Below, one piece after another: positions 25,080-31,869 of a stretch of DNA of 64,000 nt. This stretch comes from Weissella halotolerans DSM 20190 (GTDB lineage: Bacteria; Bacillota; Bacilli; Lactobacillales; Lactobacillaceae), in contig NZ_ATUU01000002.1 in the NCBI RefSeq assembly GCF_000420365.1, forward strand, positions 348,520 to 412,519. Direction: 5' to 3'. Each line of letters opens with the position of its first letter. The stretch's first letter is position 1. Made by a program: the position numbers and the translations under genes. The notes beneath the pieces are model-generated. The model was not told where the DNA came from, ran no database searches, and saw only the letters and a program-made list of their open reading frames with translations.

Positions 25080-25976
25080 TTATAAACACAATGCCAATCC
25101 CAGCCCTAGCGCTAGGAAAATTGAAATAACAAGTGCATTACGGATTGCTTGAATAAAATTGTGTCCCTTGGCCGGATCCGCCTGGAAGCGTCCTGTGTTT
25201 TTATATACAATTGGTATAGATAGTAGAGCAATTAATGCCGGCCATGGGAGCACCCGCAGTAAGACCGCAATAATCAACAATCCATACCCCATAACATAAA
25301 TCCAACCAAATAATTTCACTGCCCTTGCCTTTCCCAAATAGCTAGGTAAGGTGTGTCGACCTTCTGCTAAATCTTCTTCATAATCGCCAATGTTATTGGC
25401 CAACATAATATCGGCAATGGCAAACCAAGCCACAGCTGAAGCCAACATTGCCTTTAAAGCCATGGATAGGCTAAAAGAAGGCGCAACATTAACATAAACC
25501 CCAGCTAAGAAGATTAGATAACCCATGGTTAGTCCCGATGCTAGTTCACCAAAGGGCGTTCGTGATAAGGGCCAAGGCGTCCCAGCATACCAATAGGCAA
25601 CTACAAAGCCAATTACCCCCATGATGAGTAAGGGCCAACCTGTTTGACTAACTAACCAAAGCCCTACACTACCAGCAAAAAATACCAAGATAAACAAAAC
25701 AAGATAAGCTTGCCCTTCTGTAATCCCCGCGGATCCGATAATGTTATTAACCCCGTTTTTCCAATCATCACTTTGGGCATGCTTAAAGTCTTGTAAATTA
25801 TTCCAAACATTCACCCCCATTTGTAAAGCAAAGGCGACAGTTGCAAAGGCCAATGCCAGTAGCCAATTAAACTGATGGTAACTGTTCAGGCTATATAAAT
25901 TAGCCAAAATTAATGGAAGCAAACTTGCAACCAGAGATTGTATTTCAACAAACTTCAACAAACTTTTTACTGTCAT
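25080..25976 (-). CDS. menA: 1,4-Dihydroxy-2-naphthoate prenyltransferase
   Basis: UbiA-superfamily membrane enzyme that attaches the prenyl chain to DHNA and yields demethylmenaquinone. 298 residues, eight to nine helices. The first Asp-rich motif is NVWNNLQDFKHAQSDDWKNG (about 57-76), a MenA-like NxxxDxxxxxxD; the second is ANNIGDYEEDLAEGRHTLP (about 193-211), matching NxxRDxxxDxxxGxxTL of the family. Together these bind the Mg-diphosphate. The gene is separate from menE/menB by 21 kb. Whether quinone is made from imported DHNA or de novo cannot be judged since menF, menD, menH and menC are not in this window. Confidence 0.92.
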   Translation of the reverse strand: MTVKSLLKFVEIQSLVASLLPLILANLYSLNSYHQFNWLLALAFATVAFALQMGVNVWNNLQDFKHAQSDDWKNGVNNIIGSAGITEGQAYLVLFILVFFAGSVGLWLVSQTGWPLLIMGVIGFVVAYWYAGTPWPLSRTPFGELASGLTMGYLIFLAGVYVNVAPSFSLSMALKAMLASAVAWFAIADIMLANNIGDYEEDLAEGRHTLPSYLGKARAVKLFGWIYVMGYGLLIIAVLLRVLPWPALIALLSIPIVYKNTGRFQADPAKGHNFIQAIRNALVISIFLALGLGLALCL

Positions 25977-26025
25977 TATTCACCTCTCACGTTATCTATC
26001 GTACTAAAGATCTATCATAGCAGTA

Positions 26026-26062
26026 AAAAAGAGCAAGGACATCAGCTGCCTTGCTCTTTTAC
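26026..26062 (-). terminator. Terminator of the binding-protein gene
   Basis: AAAAGAGCAAGG (26027-26038) / CCTTGCTCTTTT (26049-26060); the minus strand ends in a T-run. Confidence 0.88.
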
Positions 26063-26070
26063 AGAAGAAT

Positions 26071-26901
26071 TTAATTTTCAAGCTTAGTCGTCAAATCTTT
26101 ACCAAAGTATTGTTCAGATAATTTACGAAGGGTTCCTTGTTCTGCTAATTTTTGTTCAGCCTTAGAAATTGCTTTTGCTAAGGCTTTATCTTGTTTGTTC
26201 AACATAGGTGCCGCTCCCGTAGCATCAACATCCTTAGTTGGAATCGCCTTGAGATTAGTCTTAGGATGCTTCTTTACAAAGATACTCCAAGCATCATCAG
26301 CATTCAACATCACGTCAGCTTTACCAGCGCTAATCAAATCTAAACCTTCAGCAAAGCCAGGTGTACCAACAATTTTAGCTCCTGCCTTTTGTGCCGCCTT
26401 ACCATAATTAGAAGATGTTGTTTGAGCTGCCCGCTTACCATTAATATCCTTAATGGTTTTAATCGTTGAATCCTTTCGAACAATCATAACTGATTGCGAG
26501 TAGAGATATTGGCTACCAAAAGTATAGTGCTCACGACGTTCTGGGGTTTCACCCATATCATTAAACACCACATCATACTTGTTAGCATCTAAACCAGCCA
26601 CTAAGGAATCAAATTTTGTCTCAACAAAAACCGGCTTTAACTTTAATTCTTTGGCCACCGCCTTGGCTACGTCAACGTCATAACCAACTAATTTCCCCTG
26701 CTTATTCTTATACGAAAAGGGGGCATAATTACCTTCTAAACCAATTGTTAATTTACCAGGCGTCTTAAGTTCTTTAACATAGCCTGATCCTTTTGTTTTT
26801 TCACCATCCGTCTGATGATTAAACAAACTGATTCCCACACCAATAATGGCACCCGCTGCAACAACACCTAGTGCGCCTTTCATCCACTTGTTCATATTCA
26901 C
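26071..26901 (-). CDS. Amino-acid ABC transporter substrate-binding protein, probable cystine binder (TcyA-like)
   Basis: Family-3 solute-binding protein, about 276 residues. An N-terminal hydrophobic segment (about 9-28) anchors or exports it, with no lipobox cysteine, so it is not a usual lipoprotein. The mature domain starts KLTIGLEGNYAPFSYKNKQGKLVGYDVDVAKAVAKELKLKPVFVETKFDSLVAGLDANKYDVVFNDMGETPERREHYTFG, in which a short variant of the 'PERxxxY' hinge is typical of cystine/polar amino acid binders. The C-terminus is EQGTLRKLSEQYFGKD. No cysteine in the whole protein. The GTG at 26901 is seven bases from GGAG and is my choice; ATG at 26895 is the alternative and the GTG at 26907 abuts the GGAG. 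A Cys-rich leader ORF lies 60 bases upstream. Confidence 0.85.
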   Translation of the reverse strand: MNMNKWMKGALGVVAAGAIIGVGISLFNHQTDGEKTKGSGYVKELKTPGKLTIGLEGNYAPFSYKNKQGKLVGYDVDVAKAVAKELKLKPVFVETKFDSLVAGLDANKYDVVFNDMGETPERREHYTFGSQYLYSQSVMIVRKDSTIKTIKDINGKRAAQTTSSNYGKAAQKAGAKIVGTPGFAEGLDLISAGKADVMLNADDAWSIFVKKHPKTNLKAIPTKDVDATGAAPMLNKQDKALAKAISKAEQKLAEQGTLRKLSEQYFGKDLTTKLEN

Positions 26902-26964
26902 TATCACACTCCATTAATCTTTTTTAACTTAACGCTCTGCTACTCCTTAACCGCTAATCTCAGG

Positions 26965-27027
26965 CTAACAACTACAAGCCAGCCCCGTCGGGTAACATCG
27001 GTGCGCAAATTGTAAGTTCGTCATCAT
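26965..27027 (-). CDS. Cysteine-rich leader peptide of the binding-protein transcript
   Basis: A 20-codon frame, MMTNLQFAHRCYPTGLACSC, starting at ATG 27027-27025 nine bases after a strong GGAGGG and stopping at TAG 26967-26965, about 60 bases before the binding-protein start. Cys is at 11, 18 and 20, the last two directly before the stop. Overlapping weak stems surround its end: GGCT/AGCC about the Cys18-Ser-Cys20 codons, UUAGCC/GGUUAA beginning at the stop (26968-26963 with 26952-26947), and UUAGCG/CGUUAA (26957-26952 with 26934-26929). These exclude one another. No U-run follows, so if it regulates it may do so at translation. It was found by reading the sequence; no database support. Confidence 0.65.
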   Translation of the reverse strand: MMTNLQFAHRCYPTGLACSC

Positions 27028-27177
27028 AACACAAAGCCCTCCAAAAATGGTCCAGATACATGAACAAACCATGGTTACTTACGTTTTGTTTGTATCTCCC
27101 AAAAATACGGTTTAAGCTTACCACAGCTATTAACAATTTAAAATACTTATTTTTTATCATTAAATTGTTATTTTCCC

Positions 27178-27206
27178 TTGCCTTTTACTAGGTAAAAAAA
27201 TATAAT
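27178..27206 (+). promoter_or_regulatory. SigA promoter of the Cys-leader/transporter operon
   Basis: -35 TTGCCT (27178-27183), exactly 17-bp spacer, -10 TATAAT (27201-27206). Transcription should start near 27213, giving a leader of about 200 bases before the permease. Confidence 0.85.
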
Positions 27207-27238
27207 TGTTAATAAATATACAAGGAAAAGAGCTTATC

Positions 27239-27301
27239 ATGACCGAAAGTCGGCAGAATGTCAATTTACTTTGCTGTTCCCTAACGTGTTTAGTACGTTA
27301 G
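27239..27301 (+). CDS. Cysteine-rich leader peptide of the permease operon
   Basis: A 20-codon frame, MTESRQNVNLLCCSLTCLVR, begins about 26 bases after the predicted transcription start and is preceded by AAGGAAAAGAG. Cys codons are 12 (TGC), 13 (TGT) and 17 (TGT). The third lies at the 5' arm of the hairpin CCTAACGT/ACGTTAGG (27280-27302) and the TAG stop ends in its 3' arm, so ribosome position would decide whether that hairpin forms. This is the classic layout of a transcription-attenuation leader peptide, here for cysteine. The regulation is inferred; the ORF, its codons and the stems are seen directly. Confidence 0.8.
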   Translation: MTESRQNVNLLCCSLTCLVR

Positions 27302-27382
27302 GCTATTTTGGTCTACTTTTAGTAATAAACGTATTAAACGCACATACCCTCCCCAGACAATGGATGGTTTGCGCGTTTTTTT
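27280..27382 (+). promoter_or_regulatory. Cysteine attenuator: pause, antiterminator and terminator stems
   Basis: Segment 1:2 is CCTAACGT (27280-27287) with ACGTTAGG (27295-27302). Segment 2:3 pairs GTGTTTAGTACGTT (27286-27299) with AACGTATTAAACGCAC (27328-27343), 14 paired bases with one G-U and a 2-base bulge. Segment 3:4 pairs AAACGCACATACC (27336-27348) with GGTTTGCGCGTTT (27366-27378), then seven Ts: an intrinsic terminator just ahead of the permease ribosome-binding site. 1:2 frees 3 for the terminator; a ribosome stalled on the Cys codons would block 1 and let 2:3 form, preventing termination. Confidence 0.75.
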
Positions 27383-27409
27383 ATTTAACTATCTTAGAAA
27401 GGATTCTTT

Positions 27410-28102
27410 ATGTGGAATTTTATCGCAACCTACGCCCCTCAGCTTATTATGGCCGGCATTAAATACACTATTCCCTTAGCCCTAATCTCATTTGTCATTG
27501 CTATGGTCATTGCTGCTTTTGTTGGCGTCATGCGTTCTTACCGCCCTCAAGTGGATGGTAGCAAGAAGATCTTATGGCGTCTTTTTCAAAGTTTATTAAT
27601 TTTTTACGTCTGGATTTTTCGGTCAACCCCCATGCTTGTGCAGTTATTCGTTGCCTTTTATGGTCTACCTAAATTAGGAATTAGCTGGTTGCAACCGTCT
27701 GCTTGGACAGCTGCCATCTGGGTTCTATCGCTAAACACCGGAGCCTATGCTAGCGAAGCAATCCGGGCAGCTATTAGTTCCATCCCCGCTACCCAACGCG
27801 AAGCCGCACAGGCATTGGGAATGACTGATAGCCAAACCTTTGGTCTCATTATCGTACCCCAGGCTGCTCGAATTTCAATTCCCACACTAGCCAATTCCTT
27901 CATTTCACTAATTAAAGATACCTCTTTAGCCTCTGTGGTCACCATCGTCGAAATGTTCTACCTTTCACAGCAACTAGCTGCCGCAAACTTTGAACCCTTA
28001 CAAATGTATTTGCTGGTAGCGGCTATCTACGCCCTCTTCGTTACAATTCTTTCCTTCCCCCAACGTTATATTCAACGCTGGGCCGACCGCTTTATTAAAT
28101 AA
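27410..28102 (+). CDS. Amino-acid ABC transporter permease, probable cystine (TcyB-like)
   Basis: Membrane subunit of the polar amino acid ABC family, 230 residues with five helices. It has the family opening MWNFIATYAPQLIMAGIKYTIPLALISFVIAMVIAAFVGVMR and FRSTPMLVQLFVAFYGLP. The EAA coupling loop is IPATQREAAQALGMTDSQTFGLIIVPQAAR (about 124-153). C-terminal helices follow to residue 225. The gene starts at ATG 27410, eight to ten bases after GAAAGGA, directly downstream of the attenuator terminator. The ATPase gene follows after 14 bases. The whole protein lacks cysteine. The cystine assignment rests on the family and on the Cys leader peptides; other amino acids are possible. Confidence 0.85.
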   Translation: MWNFIATYAPQLIMAGIKYTIPLALISFVIAMVIAAFVGVMRSYRPQVDGSKKILWRLFQSLLIFYVWIFRSTPMLVQLFVAFYGLPKLGISWLQPSAWTAAIWVLSLNTGAYASEAIRAAISSIPATQREAAQALGMTDSQTFGLIIVPQAARISIPTLANSFISLIKDTSLASVVTIVEMFYLSQQLAAANFEPLQMYLLVAAIYALFVTILSFPQRYIQRWADRFIK

Positions 28103-28116
28103 GTGAGGTTCCAATT

Positions 28117-28851
28117 ATGCTAAAACTTGAAAATGTTAACAAAACCTACAGTGAACACCAAGCTTTAAAGGATATTAACGTAACCTTTAATCCAAAGGAG
28201 ACAACCGTTATTGTTGGTCCTTCCGGTTCAGGAAAATCCACCCTCTTACGGTCATTAAATTTACTGGAACGTCCCCAAACCGGCCTTTACACCATTGATG
28301 AACGAACCATTAACTTTGCTGAACACATCGATACCGCGACGACCCTTTGGGTACGACGCAAAACAGGTATGGTCTTCCAACAACCCGGTATGTTTAATCA
28401 ACTGACCATTTTGGGCAATGTGATCGAGGCACCAATTCATGTCTTAAAGCAAAAAAAAGACGTTGCGATTACTGAAGCTCACCACTTACTTGAGGCAGTT
28501 GGAATCGGGGAAACTGCCGACCGTTATCCCTATCAACTTTCAGGAGGCCAAACCCAACGAGCTGCTATTGCACGTGCGTTGGCCATGCACCCTTCTTACC
28601 TACTACTTGATGAGCCAACCTCTGCACTCGATCCTGAGACCGAAGCCCAGATTCTTCGCATCCTCAAAAAAATGGCTGAACAAAATGAATCTATGATTAT
28701 AGTTACGCATAATATGGACTTCGCCCGCTATGCAGCTGATCGTATTCTCTTTTTAGAAGATGGGCGAATTGATTTCGATGGTAGCCCCAACGACTTTTTT
28801 GAACATCCTAATGAACGAATCAAAAAATTCCTGAATGCCTTTAAATTCTAA
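28117..28851 (+). CDS. Amino-acid ABC transporter ATPase, probable cystine (TcyC-like)
   Basis: ATP-binding subunit of the same importer, 244 residues. Walker A GPSGSGKST (34-42), Q-loop VFQQPGMFNQLTILGNV, signature QLSGGQTQRAAIARAL, Walker B YLLLDEPTSALDPE and switch His in VTHNMDFAR. It begins after GTGAGGTTCCAATT. It belongs to the polar amino acid group, next to GlnQ/TcyC. No cysteine in the sequence. The substrate is inferred from leader peptides and the divergent binding protein. A parS-like 16-mer begins two bases after the stop, and a terminator follows at once. Confidence 0.88.
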   Translation: MLKLENVNKTYSEHQALKDINVTFNPKETTVIVGPSGSGKSTLLRSLNLLERPQTGLYTIDERTINFAEHIDTATTLWVRRKTGMVFQQPGMFNQLTILGNVIEAPIHVLKQKKDVAITEAHHLLEAVGIGETADRYPYQLSGGQTQRAAIARALAMHPSYLLLDEPTSALDPETEAQILRILKKMAEQNESMIIVTHNMDFARYAADRILFLEDGRIDFDGSPNDFFEHPNERIKKFLNAFKF

Positions 28852-28852
28852 A

Positions 28853-28868
28853 TGTTCCACATGAAACA
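28853..28868. promoter_or_regulatory. parS-like site 2
   Basis: TGTTCCACATGAAACA, overlapping the base run right after the tcyC-like stop. It differs from TGTTTCACGTGAAACA at two positions, one of which (C at position 5) is a known natural variant. Confidence 0.6.
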
Positions 28869-28903
28869 AAAAGCGGTTGGTATTAAAATACCAACCGCTT
28901 TTT
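28868..28903. terminator. Bidirectional terminator after the ABC operon
   Basis: AAAAAGCGGTTGGTATT / AATACCAACCGCTTTTT between convergent genes. Confidence 0.92.
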
Positions 28904-29228
28904 AATTTGTTTCCCGATCTTTAGCCACATGTACGGCATGCTCCAAGGCCTCATTAAGAATATCCAACACATGGGGATCATTCAATTGGTAGTAAACTGC
29001 CTTTCCCTCACGGTGAGTCGAAATTAAATGGCCTGCTCGCAGTAAAGCTAGCTGATGTGATACCGCCGACTGCTCCATGTTTAGCCGCTCTACAATCTGA
29101 CTCACATTCAGCGCTTCTTGTTCTAAGATATACAATATCTGTAAACGTGTGCCATTACTAAATAGTTTAAATATATCACGCGCCCCTGCTAAGTCTGCTT
29201 CTTTCAATAAGGATACTTTTTCACCCAT
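28902..29228 (-). CDS. ArsR/SmtB-family metal-sensing repressor
   Basis: 108-residue winged-helix repressor: ARDIFKLFSNGTRLQILYILEQEALNVSQIVERLNMEQSAVSHQLALLRAGHLISTHREGKAVYYQLNDPHVLDILNEALEHAVHVAKDRETN. The C-terminal HVLDIL...EHAVHVAK has the Asp/His pattern of the alpha-5 Zn/Co-binding site (CzrA type). It lacks the alpha-3 CxC of arsenic and cadmium sensors, so zinc/cobalt is more likely. It is divergent from the P-type ATPase it almost certainly controls, with an operator-like inverted repeat between. Ribosome-binding site GAGGGGCTCGT. Confidence 0.9.
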   Translation of the reverse strand: MGEKVSLLKEADLAGARDIFKLFSNGTRLQILYILEQEALNVSQIVERLNMEQSAVSHQLALLRAGHLISTHREGKAVYYQLNDPHVLDILNEALEHAVHVAKDRETN

Positions 29229-29285
29229 ACGAGCCCCTCTTCTACACTAGCTTTTCTTTATTTTAGCATAAATGTAAAGCCACCC

Positions 29286-29314
29286 TTGTCCCTAATAAAC
29301 ACATATGATACTAT
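29286..29314 (+). promoter_or_regulatory. Promoter of the metal-efflux ATPase
   Basis: -35 TTGTCC (29286-29291), 17-bp spacer, -10 TACTAT (29309-29314), with the operator beginning at about the transcription start. Confidence 0.7.
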
Positions 29315-29319
29315 TTACA

Positions 29320-29337
29320 CATGAAGAAACGTTCATA
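29320..29337. promoter_or_regulatory. ArsR-family operator
   Basis: ATGAA-N6-TTCAT (29321-29336), the TGAA-N6-TTCA core used by SmtB/CzrA repressors, placed just downstream of the -10 element in the divergent gap. Confidence 0.65.
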
Positions 29338-29358
29338 TATTAATTGAGGGCTATAAAC

Positions 29359-31230
29359 ATGAAGCTTAAATCTAAATTGACTAGTTTATCTAGCGAACAA
29401 AAATCAACTTGTCTGGCCATTGTCCTTAGCATCACACTGGGCCTACTGGCATGGCAATTATCAAATTCTCCCTTGCAAACTTTCCTTTTCTTATGTGCTT
29501 ACCTGATAGCCGGAGGTAAGGTCCTTATTTCAGCCTTTCGCCATTTAACGCAAGGTAAACTTTTTGACGAAAACTTCCTTATGACCTTAGCCACCCTTGG
29601 CGCTATCATCTTGGGCGAATACCCAGAAGCCATTGCCGTTATGGTTTTCTTCTCAATTGGTGAGGTCATAGAAGATATTGCCACGGACCACTCAAAACGT
29701 TCAATTAATCAACTCTTGTCAGAACAACCAGTGTTAGTTCATTGGTTGAAAGATGGTAACCAACAAGACGTCACACCTGAAGAAGTGGCAATTGGTAGTG
29801 TTATCCAAATTTTGCCAGGAGAAAAAATTCCCCTGGACGGTACCGTTATTAGTGGCGAATCTACTCTAAACAAAGCTGCACTAACGGGAGAATCTTTACC
29901 CGAATCAGTTCAAACCGGTGACCATATTTTAAGTGGTTCCCTTAATGGCCAAGGTCTACTCACCGTGCGGACATCAAAAACCTTTGAAAATTCAACCATG
30001 ACTCAAATTCTCAAATTAATGACGGACAGCGCTCAACAAAAAGCCCCTACTGAAAAATTTATTAGTAAATTTGCTGCCTATTACACACCAATCATTGCTA
30101 GTATTGCGCTTTTGCTAGCCTTGATACCACCCATCTTCCTTGGTGGCGATTGGTCAACTTGGTTTGAGCGATCACTAGTCTTCTTAGTCATTTCCTGCCC
30201 TTGTGCCTTAGTATTATCCGTGCCCCTTGCTTATGTCGCTGGTTTAACTGCTGCTGCCAGGCACAAGATTATTATTAAGGGCGGAAATTATCTAGACGCC
30301 TTAAATCAGGTTAAAACAATGGCCTTTGATAAAACCGGTACCTTAACCAAGGGAACCTTTAAAGTGACGGCTGTTAATCCCGGCCCCAACTTTACTGCCC
30401 AAACGGTGTTAGCTATTGCCGCCGCTTGTGAAAGATATTCTACCCATCCCATTGCCCAATCAATTGTTGCAGCAGATAAAGGAACCCACAACCCTTACCA
30501 GGCTCGTTCAGTCACTGAATTAGCCGGGGTTGGCCTTACCGCTGTCGTGGATGAACATACAGTACAGATAGGTAACCAATCAGTTCTTACAAAGTTAAAG
30601 CATCCCGCTAACCTCCCTAAATTAAGGACAGGCACCCATGTTTTTGTCATCATCGACCAACATTATGCGGGCCAAATTATTGTTGCTGATACACTAAAAA
30701 CAGATGCTAAAGCGTCTGTACAAGCCTTAAGAAAAACTGGTATTGACCGAACTATCTTATTGACTGGCGATAATGAAAAAACGGCAAAGGCAATTGGTGA
30801 TCAACTGAAACTAGACCAAGTAGAAAGTAAGCTCTTGCCGGCCGATAAAGCAGCCTATATTAGACACTTGCAAGAGCAAGCCAAGCCTCAGGAACAGATT
30901 GGCTTCATTGGTGACGGCATCAATGATGCACCCGTGTTATTAACTGCTGATGTTGGTATCGCCATGGGGGCACTAGGTTCTGATGCAGCTTTAGAAGCCG
31001 CTGATATGATTATTACTGATGATCAATTGCATCACTTAGCACCGGTTATGCTGACCGCACAAAAAACACGCCGTATCGTCATAGAGAATATTAGTTTAGC
31101 CCTCATCGTTAAGGGTGTTGTATTACTACTGGGCGCTTTAGGCTTAGCCAATATGTGGGAAGCTGTTTTTGCTGATGTCGGCATCACATTAATTGCCGTT
31201 TTAAATGCCATGCGTTTGTTGAAAAAATAA
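29359..31230 (+). CDS. Heavy-metal P1B-type ATPase (Zn/Cd/Co efflux)
   Basis: Metal-transporting ATPase, 623 residues from the ATG eight bases after GAGGG; the longer frame begins at TTG. Eight helices. No N-terminal HMA domain or CxxC motif, so it is a short form. Landmarks: actuator TGES (KAALTGESLPE), the CPC ion motif ISCPCALVLSVPLAY typical of the Zn/Cd/Pb group, phosphorylation site AFDKTGTLTKG, the HP nucleotide motif STHPIAQ and hinge GDGINDAPVL. The last helix pair carries GITLIAVLNAMRLL, with the Asp of the Zn-type FADVGIT. Controlled by the divergent ArsR-type repressor. Confidence 0.93.
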   Translation: MKLKSKLTSLSSEQKSTCLAIVLSITLGLLAWQLSNSPLQTFLFLCAYLIAGGKVLISAFRHLTQGKLFDENFLMTLATLGAIILGEYPEAIAVMVFFSIGEVIEDIATDHSKRSINQLLSEQPVLVHWLKDGNQQDVTPEEVAIGSVIQILPGEKIPLDGTVISGESTLNKAALTGESLPESVQTGDHILSGSLNGQGLLTVRTSKTFENSTMTQILKLMTDSAQQKAPTEKFISKFAAYYTPIIASIALLLALIPPIFLGGDWSTWFERSLVFLVISCPCALVLSVPLAYVAGLTAAARHKIIIKGGNYLDALNQVKTMAFDKTGTLTKGTFKVTAVNPGPNFTAQTVLAIAAACERYSTHPIAQSIVAADKGTHNPYQARSVTELAGVGLTAVVDEHTVQIGNQSVLTKLKHPANLPKLRTGTHVFVIIDQHYAGQIIVADTLKTDAKASVQALRKTGIDRTILLTGDNEKTAKAIGDQLKLDQVESKLLPADKAAYIRHLQEQAKPQEQIGFIGDGINDAPVLLTADVGIAMGALGSDAALEAADMIITDDQLHHLAPVMLTAQKTRRIVIENISLALIVKGVVLLLGALGLANMWEAVFADVGITLIAVLNAMRLLKK

Positions 31231-31262
31231 AACCAAGACCCCAGTACTGGGGTCTTGGTTTT
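31229..31262. terminator. Bidirectional terminator, 34-bp perfect palindrome
   Basis: AAAACCAAGACCCCAGT / ACTGGGGTCTTGGTTTT between the ATPase and the convergent TetR gene. Confidence 0.93.
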
Positions 31263-31269
31263 ATTTTTA

Positions 31270-31839
31270 TTAAGCTTCATCTGCTTGCATGATAAGCGGC
31301 TGTATTTCTAACCAGGCAGATTCAAACATTGTCTTATAAAGGTTGTCCATCCAAGTATTTACAAAAAAAGGATGGTAATAATAAGTGAACGTTTGCATAA
31401 TGGTTAATCCGCGTCGATGACGGAAGGTCTTCCAAGCCATGATGGTTTCAACACTAGCCGCAAACTCCTCCATCCTTGCATCTAACAATACCCCACTGTT
31501 TTTTAACTGAGTACAATAAAAAGCAGTAATGGCCGGAGCTGCTAAAAATGCCTGCTTGCGCTGACTCGCCAACTGCCATAACCAATCATGTAAGGCTGAC
31601 TGCCTTTCTTCTTCCGGAGCTCGCTGTGCCAATGCCAAAATTGGCTCATCAATCTTGTTTAGCCAGGCCTGCTGTGCCTGGCTAAACAAGGCATCTTTAT
31701 CCTTAAAATGCTTGTATAGGGCAGCCGACGTAAGGCCCAACTTACGAGCCACATCAGCTAAACGTGCCTTCTCATAGCCCTTGTCTACTAGTACGGCTTG
31801 CGCTGCTAAAAAAATATCATCATTTGTCACTTTAGCCAT
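31270..31839 (-). CDS. TetR-family transcriptional regulator
   Basis: 189-residue repressor; the start is the ATG after CAGGAGGTTGTGG, since the longer frame begins at a TTG upstream of that site. N-terminal helix-turn-helix: AAQAVLVDKGYEKARLADVARKLGLTSAALYKHFKDKDALFSQAQ (about 10-55). The C-terminal ligand domain is not specific enough to predict an inducer; it contains an aromatic-rich stretch TFTYYYHPFFVNTWMDNLYKTMF. The 23S methylase gene is upstream on the same strand, with a 30-base gap. Confidence 0.88.
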   Translation of the reverse strand: MAKVTNDDIFLAAQAVLVDKGYEKARLADVARKLGLTSAALYKHFKDKDALFSQAQQAWLNKIDEPILALAQRAPEEERQSALHDWLWQLASQRKQAFLAAPAITAFYCTQLKNSGVLLDARMEEFAASVETIMAWKTFRHRRGLTIMQTFTYYYHPFFVNTWMDNLYKTMFESAWLEIQPLIMQADEA

Positions 31840-31869
31840 CCACAACCTCCTGTCTAGCAACCTTCACCC

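Noticed and set aside
26972..27160. 62-residue ORF on the minus strand, MIKNKYFKLLIAVV...
   Set aside because: No ribosome-binding site before its start, and it lies in another frame over the better-supported 20-codon Cys leader.
27271..27462. 63-residue plus-strand ORF overlapping the permease start
   Set aside because: It crosses the attenuator terminator and the permease start in a different frame and has no ribosome-binding site.
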